A stretch of 64,000 bases of DNA, from positions 29,292,159-29,356,158 of the forward strand of contig CM068831.1 in the NCBI GenBank assembly GCA_028554795.2. Direction: 5' to 3'. How positions within the stretch are numbered: the first letter of the stretch is position 1; each line of letters starts with the position of its first letter. This document shows, piece by piece, positions 12,791-21,714 of this stretch. This DNA is from Sinohyriopsis cumingii (Eukaryota > Mollusca > Bivalvia > Unionida > Unionidae). The position numbers were made by a program, and so were the translations under genes. Under the pieces are notes generated by a model. The model was not told the DNA's origin, did no database searches, and saw nothing but the letters and a program-made list of their open reading frames with translations.

Positions 12791-14094
12791 GGGTATGGGT
12801 ATGCATGTCTGTATGGTCTTCCTCCACGCGGTACAGGAATGATTTATGGAACATACATAAGCATGGCTACTATCTTTGGGTGCTTTAATGCATACATACA
12901 TAAGAAGTAACTGTTCCAGACTCGGTGTCTTAATCTTACATGCGTTTTGTCTCTGGGAACATACCTTTTCATAGACTGAGAGAGACTACGACATGGCATA
13001 TGGCTCTTTTCCTAACAATGAAAACATCAGAAAATGATTGGAAGAAAAGACAGTAGGCAAGCAAAAATATAGGAGAAATCAGACTGAATTAAAGGTCACT
13101 CAACATAACATTCTTAGTCTTTTTTTTTACTTTTCCTTCGCAGCAAAAAATTCTGACAGTTTTTTTTGGTGTACATATAATAGATTCTGGACATAGTGTT
13201 ATAAAAGTGAGAAGACGATTCTGTAGTTTAATAAAGACATATTCCGGTTTCATTTCTCTTCATTGGTACACCAACCTCAAAATGGATTGGGGCATATTAC
13301 GTTGAGCGGATTTTGTAATGTTATTAAAGGAAACTAGTGGTAACTTATTCAATTTCCATTCTTGTAAGCTATAATTTGAGTAGACGTAATGCAACTACAC
13401 ATGTTAAGGAGGCGGTTGATATTTACAGTCTATTCAACCAGCCATTTCCTGATTCTTTTCTGTTAAGTCGAATAACTATTGATAAGAAACAGAAGCATTA
13501 GAGAAATACTGCAACACCTGGATTTAATAGAAAATGTTTTTTTTTTTTTTTTTTTTTTTTTACTCTATCCACATCAATCATAGCGCACTTGCATCATTTT
13601 GTGTTCATCACGGGGTTAGATGAAAGTTATAAAAAAAATGATTGCACCAGGGTGTTGTCCTTGAACTATCCTAAGTTTGGCTCGAGTAACACGGTGATAT
13701 ACGTAATTAAGAGCTCCAAATAACTGAATTTAAGGGCCGATTCAAAGCAACAGTCACTGCTAGTGTGGTTAATGGTTAAAAAAGTCCATTACATTATGAT
13801 AGCTTGCGGTATCACTTGAAACGATTATTGTATCTGTGGCACAATCTACTTATCTGTCACGTGGAACCTTTGCTTTGAAGTACGCTTGAATAAGGAGTTG
13901 ATGCAACTGAGATTGATAATCTGGGCTTGCCTTGCATGAAACAATTACGTATAAAGCGACATTAAAGATATTCTGTAACGTGAGCTCAGCTAACCAGGTT
14001 TGCTGAGCTACATATTTCCATTCCATGATGCATAGTTAGTTACAGTAGGCGCAAGGATTTTGCAACAAAAGTCAGATACAAATCATTTCAAATA
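12790..14094. other. No gene seen; poly-T tract
   Basis: Flanking DNA up to the viral element. The one distinctive object is a run of about 25 T at 13537-13561. Confidence 0.45.
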
Positions 14095-14099
14095 TCCCT
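14095..14099. repeat. Left 5-bp target-site duplication (TCCCT)
   Basis: TCCCT directly precedes the left inverted terminus and is repeated directly after the right one at 30333-30337. It is the expected footprint of integrase-mediated insertion. Confidence 0.85.
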
Positions 14100-14339
14100 A
14101 GCAGCAGAGAGACTGAGCCCACCAACTATTTCGTCAAACAGAACCTTCTATCGAAAACACTCTTGATAGAAGATTTGTCTTCACAAAATAAACCCTTCTG
14201 GTCAGAAAACACTGATAAATAGGCTTTCTTCGCTGACCAGAAGGGTTATCTCATGAAAAATATCTACCTATATAACTACTTCTCGATACAAGGGTCTACT
14301 AGACGAAACATTCGGTGTTGTTTCAGTCTCTCTGCTGCT
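14100..14339. repeat. Left terminal inverted repeat, itself a long imperfect palindrome
   Basis: The outer arm AGCAGCAGAGAGACTGAG is mirrored at the inner end by TCAGTCTCTCTGCTGCT, so the repeat can fold on itself. Inside, AACCCTTCTGGTCAG (14191-14205) pairs perfectly with CTGACCAGAAGGGTT (14233-14247) around a 27-nt loop. A side hairpin pairs CTTCTATC (14145-14152) with GATAGAAG (14165-14172). The whole resembles the hairpin telomeres of parvoviruses and bidnaviruses in shape, though not in sequence. Confidence 0.9.
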
Positions 14340-14342
14340 CAA

Positions 14343-14375
14343 AATTCTAGAATTTTTAATCCTAAAGGATTTCTG
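14343..14375. repeat. Subterminal palindromes shared by both ends
   Basis: AAATTCTAGAATTT and then AATCCTAAAGGATT lie just inside the left terminal repeat. A matching AATCCTTTAGGATT with ATTCTAG lies just inside the right one (30050-30073). The inverted similarity therefore extends past the terminal repeat proper. Confidence 0.65.
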
Positions 14376-14404
14376 TGAATTAAAAAATTATAAAATCAAT
14401 AATA

Positions 14405-15459
14405 ATGGCAAATATCTGAGAAGCATATAGTGTTAGATTAGCGCGAGAGCGATTAGAAGCAATTAAAAAATTTCTTCCTGTCCGCGATAGTTTTAGAGAA
14501 AAACTTCAACAACGACAGCAAGCACAGGTTGAATTTGCTACGGGTACAGAACAGTTATTTAAACCCGTTACAACAGCTACTGAAAAGGCTGCGGCGGTCA
14601 CTGAAAAAATTGCAAGGAGAACTAAACAAACAAAAAAGATTTTACAAAAACTTCCAACTGATATAGCTGCAGCTCATCCTCCTGTTGGTGAAGAAATGCT
14701 TAAAGGGGTCAGTGAAATTCGTACTGAAGTAGCTGGAGTAAAAGAAAAACTTACACCTAAACCAATAAAAGAAAATGTTGCAATGATTAAAAAATTTAGA
14801 GAAGGGTTTGTTGAAGATATTAGAAATACTAAAAGTGAGGAACTACTTGAAAAAACATTAATTAGTATATTTAATAAATCCAGTATCTTAAAGCCTGGCT
14901 TTGAAAAAATAAACGATGATAGTCTTATCAAATGGATATACCGTATATATAAAAATAAAAAGCAAGCCAGAGATGATGATTTAGAATTCAGAGGGTTTTT
15001 TAAAGAAGTAGAGAGACTTTATAATGAGAAAGTGAAACAAGCAGAACAACAACTATCCACTCAGTCACCTCCGCCATCTGTAGAAAGACGGCTGCCGCCT
15101 TCACTTCAACGTATTCCATCCCTGCAGCCTTTACATCAGCTTGATACACCTCTACCGTCTTCATATCAACTTACTACACCTCGGCCACCATTAGAAAACG
15201 ACAGCGGGAGTTAGCTACGGAATTTGAAGAAGGGGGACCTCCCGGTGCTACAGGTAGTGGTCTTGGTGGTCACATTACTTGTCTCGATAGTGTTCTCAAT
15301 GATGTATTACGATTAGAAGTTCTCATCGGAGGCAGACGAGCTGGTAATAACTCACCGGAAATAATTAATGAAGCAGCTGGTGTTTGTCAGCGATTATTTC
15401 AGGGTGGTATCATGGATGTTCACGCGTATCGAGAACTTATAGATGAAATCATTGACTGA
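14405..15459 (+). pseudogene. Structural-block gene 1, function unknown, two breaks
   Basis: A conserved-looking first gene of the structural block. From an ATG at 14405 (context AATAATAATGG) the frame meets a TGA at 14417-14419, four codons in. It then stays open to 15214, encoding a charged, probably coiled-coil segment followed by a Pro/Ser/Gln-rich linker. The C-terminal domain lies in another frame, about 15145-15459, and contains the motifs AGNNSPEIINEA and GGIMDVHAYRELIDE. I recall that ending from related invertebrate elements at the C terminus of one protein, so a frameshift between 15142 and 15214 is inferred. The function is unknown. A minor virion protein is a guess from its position next to the capsid genes. 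Confidence 0.6.
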
Positions 15460-15901
15460 AATGATCGAGTTAGATAAAAAAAAAATAATAATGATCATAC
15501 ATAACGCTCACCGTGGACCAGTCGTGGTCAGGGTAATAAATTCACCACCACCTGTTTATAGAGCAATTTACGGAGATGGACTAGGTGATGTTATTCAAGG
15601 TTTATTCAGAAGACTAGCACCCAAGGCAGCGCCGATTGCAAAACAACTATCAATGAAAGCTATTGATGTTATTAAAGATAAAGCTCCTGGTGCTATCGGT
15701 AATATTGCCAGCAAGGCATTTACTGCAATCAAGGAAAGATTAGCGCGATTACGCAGACCAGTCAAATTACCAGCCACCGCAGAGATGCCTGCAGATGTCA
15801 GTAACGTAATAAATCAAGCTGCAAATAAAAAACTAGCAGAGATACTGGATCAACCAATAAATACAAGTATGATATCAGGAAGTGGTTTTCGTTTTAGATG
15901 A
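15443..15901 (+). CDS. Small basic virion protein, adenovirus pVI-like (putative)
   Basis: 152 codons from the first ATG. Because the preceding gene ends at 15459, the ATG at 15461 (residue 7) or 15491 (residue 17) may be the real start. An N-terminal GDGLGDVIQGLFRRLAP stretch looks amphipathic. It is followed by Ala/Lys-rich helices, an RLARLRRP basic patch near residue 110, and a C-terminal ISGSGFRFR. Length, amphipathic N-terminal part and position just before the major capsid gene resemble the membrane-lytic minor capsid proteins (pVI type) of adenovirus and adintovirus. That is inference from context, not a motif match. The stop overlaps the next start (ATGA). Confidence 0.55.
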   Translation: MKSLTEMIELDKKKIIMIIHNAHRGPVVVRVINSPPPVYRAIYGDGLGDVIQGLFRRLAPKAAPIAKQLSMKAIDVIKDKAPGAIGNIASKAFTAIKERLARLRRPVKLPATAEMPADVSNVINQAANKKLAEILDQPINTSMISGSGFRFR

Positions 15902-17295
15902 CTATGATTTACTATAAAATGTTTAAACGCGTGTATGATCCAGCTTTCGATATGGATGCACCAGTACTCAAGGATGAGTCTGTGCGCGATTATCAGTACT
16001 ATTCTTATGAAGCACGAGAACCAGATCAGCGGGGCAGAATTGAATTACAAGTGCAGGATACAAGTAGATATTTCTTGCCCGCGGAAGCATTTATTGAAAT
16101 TACAGGTGAAATCGTAACAAATGTCATCGCTAATACACCATATGCAGCTGATGTCCAAGTTGGCTTTGTAAATAATGGCATCATGGCACTATTTTCCAGC
16201 GCCAGATATCTCATAGACGGCAAAGAAATTGAGACAATTCAAGATAATGTTGATGTTGCTACGACAATTATTGGGCTGGCAAGATATTCAGATGATTACA
16301 CTAGATCAGCTGGCCCAACAATGATGTTCGCCAACGACAATTCTAACTTTCCTGATGGAAGACCTAGCATCGTAAGGCGACCACAAAACAATGCCAAAAA
16401 TGCTAATGCCGATGTGGAAAATTTACCCTTTTCCAACCCTGAATACAACTTAGGGTTTGGAACACGAAAATTAATGTTGAAAGGTGATAATAGAGAATTT
16501 TCATGTGCGATTCCACTGTCTCACGTCTTTGGATTTTGCAGAAATGTTAGAAAGGCCATTTTTGGAGCCAAACACACAGTTGTACTTGTGAGAAAAGGTG
16601 ATGACAATGATGCTATCTGGCGAGCAGCTGGCGTTGCTGACGGTAAAGTAAATATAAAAAGACTTGCTCTATGGATGCCGGTGATGACTCCGTCACTCGC
16701 TGAAGAACAGCGGTTAATTTCTTTCATGGATCAAGGTGGTAAATCAATACTGTCGTGGCTAACAACAACCACTGACGTTAATCAAAATTATGTCGATGGG
16801 CTATTCACGTGGCATAGATCATCACAGCAAGGTGTTGCGGCACCAAGACATGTCTTTGTTGCGTTTCAACTTAATTTACGATTAAACAATCAAGAACGTT
16901 CTTATATGATATTTGATCAACTTGGTATCACTGCAGTATCCTTGCGAATAAACGGACATCAAGAACCATCCGAGGATATAATATTGAATTTTGGCACTAA
17001 TAATGTAGCACGTGTATATCACCGTTTGATGACATTTATGGGACGTGATCAAAATATTGATACTGGTTTACAAATATCACAGTTGGATTTTACGAGTATG
17101 TATCCGATTTATTACTTTTCGCTGGAACATCTTGATTTAGCTAAACAATCTGTTGCTGATTTACACTTCAGAGCTAACGTAAACTCGGGTAACCCTTACA
17201 GAGCAATCGCGTTCATGCTCTCTGATAAAACAATGCTACTTGAAGGTGCTGGTGGACGAATGAGAGTCGTTGATGCCCCAGTGGAAAATATGTAA
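15898..17295 (+). CDS. Major capsid protein, double-jelly-roll type
   Basis: An intact 465-codon frame, the longest structural gene. It is beta-rich, with landmarks I associate with the capsid proteins of invertebrate Polinton/adintovirus-like elements: an N-terminal YFLPAEAFIEITGEIV, then FSSARYLIDGKEIE (residues about 100-114), PLSHVFGFCRNVRKAIFG (about 206-223), VNIKRLALWMPVMTP (about 251-265) and a C-terminal SVADLHFRAN with a LSDKTMLL strand. It would form the trimeric capsomers of an icosahedral shell in the nucleus. Start alternatives are Met1, Met3 and Met8; Met1 overlaps the previous stop. A palindrome, ATTGCTAGCAGCAAT, begins two bases after the stop. The assignment rests on recalled family resemblance and context, with no structure prediction. 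Confidence 0.88.
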   Translation: MTMIYYKMFKRVYDPAFDMDAPVLKDESVRDYQYYSYEAREPDQRGRIELQVQDTSRYFLPAEAFIEITGEIVTNVIANTPYAADVQVGFVNNGIMALFSSARYLIDGKEIETIQDNVDVATTIIGLARYSDDYTRSAGPTMMFANDNSNFPDGRPSIVRRPQNNAKNANADVENLPFSNPEYNLGFGTRKLMLKGDNREFSCAIPLSHVFGFCRNVRKAIFGAKHTVVLVRKGDDNDAIWRAAGVADGKVNIKRLALWMPVMTPSLAEEQRLISFMDQGGKSILSWLTTTTDVNQNYVDGLFTWHRSSQQGVAAPRHVFVAFQLNLRLNNQERSYMIFDQLGITAVSLRINGHQEPSEDIILNFGTNNVARVYHRLMTFMGRDQNIDTGLQISQLDFTSMYPIYYFSLEHLDLAKQSVADLHFRANVNSGNPYRAIAFMLSDKTMLLEGAGGRMRVVDAPVENM

Positions 17296-17296
17296 C

Positions 17297-17312
17297 ATTG
17301 CTAGCAGCAATA
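17297..17312 (+). terminator. Palindrome directly after the major capsid stop
   Basis: ATTGCT-AGC-AGCAAT, a 6-bp stem with a 3-nt loop, begins two bases after the TAA. It belongs to a set of stop-proximal palindromes in this element and may mark a transcript 3' end. Confidence 0.4.
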
Positions 17313-17346
17313 TGTAAACAATTAGATCGATCTCGTATTAAATAAA

Positions 17347-17742
17347 ATGTCATACAGTCATGTTAATGTCACTCTGACTCCTGGTCAGGTGAAGAAATTA
17401 CAATCGAATAACGCGAGCACATGTGGGACAAAAATAACACTAAAACACGATCAGCTAATGGGCGGTCCAAACAAACTGTCATTAACTAAAACCCAACTAA
17501 AACATTTCAATAAAGCAAAGCAAGCAACGACTGGAACTCAACTTGATTTCTCTCCTGCAGCTGTCAAAGATATGGTTAAAACCGGCGGTATATTTCCTCT
17601 TCTCGCAGCCATACCAGCACTGATAGCTGCTGCTGCTCCCGCAGTCGCAAAAGCAGCCGCGTTAGGATTTGTTGTAACCGCCGCTGGAATGGCACTAAAG
17701 AAAGCCACAGGAAAAGGATACAAAAAAAGGGACGCGGGTTAA
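17347..17742 (+). CDS. pX-like internal virion protein
   Basis: 131 codons starting at an ATG in A-rich context. The N-terminal half has the pattern VTLTPGQVKKLQ ... KITLKHDQL ... LSLTKTQLKHFNKAK, a module typical of small internal proteins in Polinton/adintovirus-like elements. It is followed by a strongly hydrophobic Ala-rich segment (residues about 83-115) and a basic GKG-type tail. The frame ends soon after an A7 run at 17722-17728. The +1 frame beyond it stays open to a TGA at 17784-17786 and reads like a natural Pro-rich ending, so a one-base indel in the A run is likely. Role probably core or membrane-active virion protein, by analogy with adenovirus pX/pVI. Confidence 0.65.
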   Translation: MSYSHVNVTLTPGQVKKLQSNNASTCGTKITLKHDQLMGGPNKLSLTKTQLKHFNKAKQATTGTQLDFSPAAVKDMVKTGGIFPLLAAIPALIAAAAPAVAKAAALGFVVTAAGMALKKATGKGYKKRDAG

Positions 17743-17764
17743 GACTTCCAGGAACTCCGCCATC

Positions 17765-18247
17765 ATGGTACCCAAAACGGTTCTGAAAACCGCTGGTTTT
17801 CTACCGATGTTGAAGCTTCCAGCTTCTAATTTTGATTTGCTTGATGCTGTTAAACAATTAAATATAAAGAACTTCAGAGGCGTCTTTATGCGAGATCAAT
17901 TACCACAACAACCACGCAATCCAGAAACCGGAATTATTAATCTTGATAACAGTGATGGTCCAGGAACTCACTGGGTTGCTTACGCGATCGATCCACGTGG
18001 AATTATCTATTTTGATTCGTATGGGCTAGCACCACCAATTGAGTTTCTTCGATATACAAAAAACATCCCCCTGACAAAGTCAGGGACAAAGTCAGGTAAG
18101 GTTTGGTATTCAACGTTACCAACACAAACACTGACCGATCCTCCGATATGTGGCCGTGAAGTATTAAATGTTCTTGATGCAATCTCGAAATCAAAGATTT
18201 CTCCTCACAAAGTCGTACATGAATACACGTTGAAATCACAGATGTGA
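17765..18247 (+). CDS. Adenain-like maturation cysteine protease
   Basis: 160 codons if the first ATG is used. Met15 at 17807 is the better start, because the preceding gene's true end seems to be near 17786. The catalytic set is visible: His69 in GTHWVAY, Asp84 in YFDSYG, Gln121, and Cys129 in PICGREVL. Order and spacing are those of adenovirus proteinase and the Ulp1-like clan. Family members cleave capsid precursors during virion maturation. An unusual insert at residues about 102-112 (PLTKSGTKSGK) is encoded by a perfect hairpin, CCCTGAC-AAA-GTCAGGG (18069-18085), plus a half copy. It looks like a mini-repeat that invaded the gene in frame. Otherwise intact. Confidence 0.88.
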   Translation: MVPKTVLKTAGFLPMLKLPASNFDLLDAVKQLNIKNFRGVFMRDQLPQQPRNPETGIINLDNSDGPGTHWVAYAIDPRGIIYFDSYGLAPPIEFLRYTKNIPLTKSGTKSGKVWYSTLPTQTLTDPPICGREVLNVLDAISKSKISPHKVVHEYTLKSQM

Positions 18248-18278
18248 TTTCCAAATTTAAACAACCCCATAACTAATA

Positions 18279-19415
18279 ATGGTTGATATTTACGGAAGAT
18301 CAAGCAGAACAAAGGAGGAAAAAAAAGATATCGATTTATCAAAGTATGTGACCAAAGATGAAATTGATAATCTTTTAAATCTAACCGGAATAGACCCAGA
18401 TGAGGTTGTAATTTTTCAAGATCGACATGGCAAGCTAAAAACCAGTAACATTAAGTGGAATGACATTATTCGCAGGGTCCTTGGAGCTACCACGGACAAC
18501 ATCCTTGTATTCGCTGACAGCGGCAGAATCAGAGATTCGTCGATATCAATTGCGATGCTGCGAGATGATGCACGAAAAGCCGCAGGGGAACGTGTAGCGA
18601 AGACCGGTGATACAATGACAGGTGAACTCAGCATGAACGGCAACAACAAAATAACCGCGTTAGCGATTCCAACATCCCCGGAAGAGGACGCAAACAAACA
18701 ATATGTAGACACGAGTGTCCACACAAGCACTAGCGCCGTTGACAATAAACTAACCACGTTGCGGGCAGAGTATGATGTTCACGTGGGCGCGTTTACAAGA
18801 CTTCGAAGAAACTTCGCAAAAACTGATGATGCCGTGGATAAGTTCTTTGGGACTCCTCCAGTCATCGACATGAAACTTTCTGAAATCATACCAAATCTTA
18901 CTAATAACGCCAATGATATCAACAAGATTAATACCCGGTTAGGTGTAGTCAGAACAGATAGAAGTTTTTCAGATCAAATCACGTTGATACAAAATAGCAT
19001 TGACACGATCAAACAAACACAGCAGGATATCGTATCGGGTATTCCTGAGATCGTTAACAAAACCAGTCTGATTAAAGTCCCCACTGGAGTTACCTCCGGG
19101 CATATCACCAACATCGTATACACGGTATCATCGGGATTCGCAACATGGTCCAAACAAAATAATACTATCAAATATACAGCAACAGCCACTGGCGTGTATA
19201 GACTGTCTGTGTTCAGTGCCTCTAAATTTGAGATCTTCACAACATATCCCTGGAGACATTCCACCGATAAATATTCCGGGGTTGTGATTATCATATTAAA
19301 CAAGGAAACCGAAGAAACATTTATACTGGAAGCCGCAGACAAGAAATTAACCGCAACATCTTACTGGTGGTGTTTGGAATTTGTAGCTGAAACGCCTCAA
19401 TTGGTTACCGCGTAA
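18279..19415 (+). CDS. Fibre-like attachment protein
   Basis: An intact 378-codon frame with ATG in AATAATGG context. Residues 1-60 are charged. Residues about 108-144 carry KTGDTMTGELSMNGN ... KITALAIPTSPEED ... QYVD, a module well known from phage tail fibres, where it leads into a trimeric shaft. The middle (about 145-260) is helical, and the last 110 residues look beta-rich, as expected for a receptor-binding head. It sits between the protease and the penton-like gene, in the structural block. The fibre role is inferred from the motif and architecture. The adhesin head is not recognised. Confidence 0.7.
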   Translation: MVDIYGRSSRTKEEKKDIDLSKYVTKDEIDNLLNLTGIDPDEVVIFQDRHGKLKTSNIKWNDIIRRVLGATTDNILVFADSGRIRDSSISIAMLRDDARKAAGERVAKTGDTMTGELSMNGNNKITALAIPTSPEEDANKQYVDTSVHTSTSAVDNKLTTLRAEYDVHVGAFTRLRRNFAKTDDAVDKFFGTPPVIDMKLSEIIPNLTNNANDINKINTRLGVVRTDRSFSDQITLIQNSIDTIKQTQQDIVSGIPEIVNKTSLIKVPTGVTSGHITNIVYTVSSGFATWSKQNNTIKYTATATGVYRLSVFSASKFEIFTTYPWRHSTDKYSGVVIIILNKETEETFILEAADKKLTATSYWWCLEFVAETPQLVTA

Positions 19416-19423
19416 AATAATAA

Positions 19424-20019
19424 AATGGCATCAACGACATCACTAATGACAGAGTCATTAAATGCGCAGCAATATAGATGTGATCAAGTACGCGAATGGC
19501 AGTCAGAGTTAAAAAAACACTATTGACAAATGCGCAACAAAGATAAAAAAATACAAACGGCGTGTAACTGTATTAGACACAATAGTGTATTCGGTATCCG
19601 CGGTAGTTGCATCTACTGGGGTGCTGTTATCAGCGCTGACACCAGTGACAACTGCAATCGCGATTACAATTACAGTTTCAACATCAACGACAATTGCAGG
19701 AGTTGCTAATATAATTGCGAAAAAAATATCCTCGTGTGCGCTAACAAAATTGCACGAGTATGAAAAGTTAAACAGCGCGGCCACAAGCACCTACTCGAAA
19801 TTGTCCTCGTTGATATAATCCAGCCTTGACGATACAACAATATCAGATTCCGAATTCACGCAGATGGCAGCCGCGTACAACGATTACGAAAACACAAAGA
19901 ACTTCGATTTGAAACGACAGCAAACGAATAATGACGGAATTACTTCGGCAGATAGTCGCAAATACAGCTCCGGTAAAAACATCAATGATAACAATATCTT
20001 CGACGCAACCAGATTTTAA
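19424..20019 (+). pseudogene. Membrane-helix virion-block protein, broken
   Basis: The first 32 codons from ATG 19424 run into a stop just after an A7 run (19511-19517). The adjacent frame then continues with a charged stretch, two long hydrophobic segments (about 19585-19720; Val/Ile/Thr/Ala-rich), and KLHEYEKLNS. A TAA at 19816-19818 follows, and beyond it the same frame resumes with TISDSEFTQMAAAYNDYENT. I recall this arrangement (two transmembrane helices, a K-x-H-E segment, an ISDEEF-like C terminus) from small proteins of invertebrate Polinton-like elements. Two lesions are therefore inferred: an A-run indel and one nonsense codon. The true 3' end is unclear because the next gene starts at 19931. 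Function unknown. Confidence 0.55.
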
Positions 20020-20548
20020 TATTAATTTTCCAACTGCAATTCCAGTGAAACAAATCGCACTGGCACAATTACGAGTATATCACAGCTGGCCCAACATCAG
20101 GTCGACATCATTTCACGAACAGTTGCCAGATAATTCATTTGTATTTTCGTATCAGAATAACCCCGACGGTACTCCAGATTGGGACGTCATTCATTTACAA
20201 ACAGGGTCTTATCAGATAGAAGAAATCAACAAAGAAATACAGCATCAAATAAAGCGTATCACGGGAAAAGAAGCAAAAATATCAATAAGTGCTCACGAGC
20301 CAACGTTGTCAACGATCATCGAAGTCGCTTCACCGGGTTACGCCGTAGACATTTATAACAGTTCAATCAGAACAGTATTAGGATGGCCTGAAAATCCACC
20401 ACCGACACCACCGATACCACCTGAACCTAAAAAGTCTGATTATATCACCGATACAGAATCATATCACGGAATTACACCGTCATACAAAGAACGACTGGAT
20501 AAAGTAAAAGGTGCAACGTCGTTTAGCTGGATTTCCCCCCCCCCATAG
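19931..20548 (+). pseudogene. Penton-like minor capsid protein, N-terminal part
   Basis: 205 codons. The region from FNINFPTAIPVKQIALAQLR through DVIHLQTGSYQIEEINKEIQ and SIRTVLGWPE resembles the first half of the penton-like minor capsid proteins of metazoan Polinton-like elements, in which GSYEIxDINxxIQ and a LRxLLGF-like strand are hallmarks. A Pro-rich linker (PPPTPPIPPEP) follows. The frame ends right after a C10 tract (20535-20544). The frame opened by a one-base change there continues towards the second part. Met19 at 19985 is an alternative start. The protein would plug capsid vertices and hold the fibre. This half is called by recalled family resemblance. Confidence 0.65.
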
Positions 20549-20664
20549 ATGATGGCAGCGATACTGAGTGGCGTTTTACTCTTATGATACTCAAGGGGGG
20601 GGGGGGGAAGATGGACTTCGTGTTAGTCTAAGACGAAATTACTGAATATTTTAAAATTGTTAAT

Positions 20665-21360
20665 GTGTCGCATAGAGCACAACTAGCGCATCTACGGCAA
20701 TGCTTCCAAGAACATATTTCCGATGTAACAGGTTCACGTGAAGAAATTATTAAACGAATTGAGATATTAAATCAGATTGCCGCAGATATGGAATATTATA
20801 ACCAGCGATTGATTCAGGTAGTAATTGACAGTAAACCCAGCGATGAACAGTTATTTTTGGATAAGTTCTCGCTGAAAGAAGCTGAACTACCGAATTATAA
20901 ATTTCCAGGATACGTTTCCCCGGTCATCTTGAAAAAATTTGTTACTGATATCGTCGATGATTACTTCGATGACATACTTGACCATCACAAAAAAATACTG
21001 CCACTGCCAACTACCCTCAGACATGACAATTCCACAGCCAGTGATGGCAGACATATTTCTCCGGGAATCGTAAATATCACTGAAGTGTTCGCGGTCAATC
21101 TTGTGTGTGACGCAATTGATGGCAGTTACAACATAGACACAACAGTATCAAATCGAGCCCAGCAAGGGTTTATACTATACTCATTTACTCCTAAAGAACC
21201 ACCTGGATTTTTGATTGTACAAGAGCCAATTAATCCAGTATTTCTACAGTGTTTAAATCCAGCGCTCACAAGGATGAATTTTAAAGTCACTGACCAACAG
21301 GGTAGACTTTTGGACCTGAGAAATGAAACTATTAGTATTAATTTGCTGGTAAAGTCCTAA
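20665..21360 (+). pseudogene. Penton-like minor capsid protein, C-terminal part
   Basis: 231 codons shown from a GTG, with no ATG near the beginning, so this is probably the downstream part of a longer gene. In frame upstream lie a TAA (20629-20631) and a G13 tract (20595-20607). The last 100 residues (VNITEVFAVNLVCDAIDGSY ... LTRMNFKVTDQQGRLLDLRN) match the second half of the penton-like family, where a final strand with TDQxGxxIDLRGE is typical. The first 130 residues are a helical, charged insertion not expected in the family. It may be a genuine linker domain or part of a rearrangement. The stop codon sits in the loop of a perfect palindrome (21351-21367). Confidence 0.65.
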
Positions 21361-21397
21361 GGACTTTTAATCCTAGAGTGTTTTACACTCCAAGGAT
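21351..21397 (+). terminator. Double stem-loop over the penton-like stop codon
   Basis: AAAGTCC-TAA-GGACTTT places the stop codon in the loop of a 7-bp stem. It is followed by a second hairpin, AATCCT...GAGTGT-TTT-ACACTC...AGGATT (about 21368-21397). Possible 3'-end signal. Confidence 0.5.
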
Positions 21398-21444
21398 TTT
21401 CAAATCGTGAAACAATTTTCAATTAATAATATCATATTATAATA

Positions 21445-21699
21445 ATGTCCAAAAAATCTTCGATTTTCATGTCAAATACTTCCAATAAAAAATATGATGA
21501 TGATGAAAATGTCTCTGACATTTCCACCGACAGTGATTTTATTGTTAGTGACAGTGATCTATCTGACAGTGACGACAGTGATTTTATTGTTAGTGACAGT
21601 AATCTCTCTGACAGTGACGACAGTGATGTCACCGACACCGACAGTGATGTCGGCAACAATAACAGTGCCATCACAATTAAAATAAATTATATTAAATGA
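21445..21699 (+). CDS. Short acidic Ser/Asp-repeat protein
   Basis: 84 codons from an ATG in AATAATG context. A lysine- and serine-containing start is followed by repeats of SDSDLSDSDDSDFIV and ends in a short basic tail. Composition is low-complexity and strongly acidic, like phospho-acceptor or histone-mimic tails. The DNA is built from GACAGTGA units, so repeat expansion created it. I recognise no family. It is expressed only if the TATA-like upstream sequence works. Confidence 0.45.
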   Translation: MSKKSSIFMSNTSNKKYDDDENVSDISTDSDFIVSDSDLSDSDDSDFIVSDSNLSDSDDSDVTDTDSDVGNNNSAITIKINYIK

Positions 21700-21714
21700 T
21701 AAAAAAAATATTGC

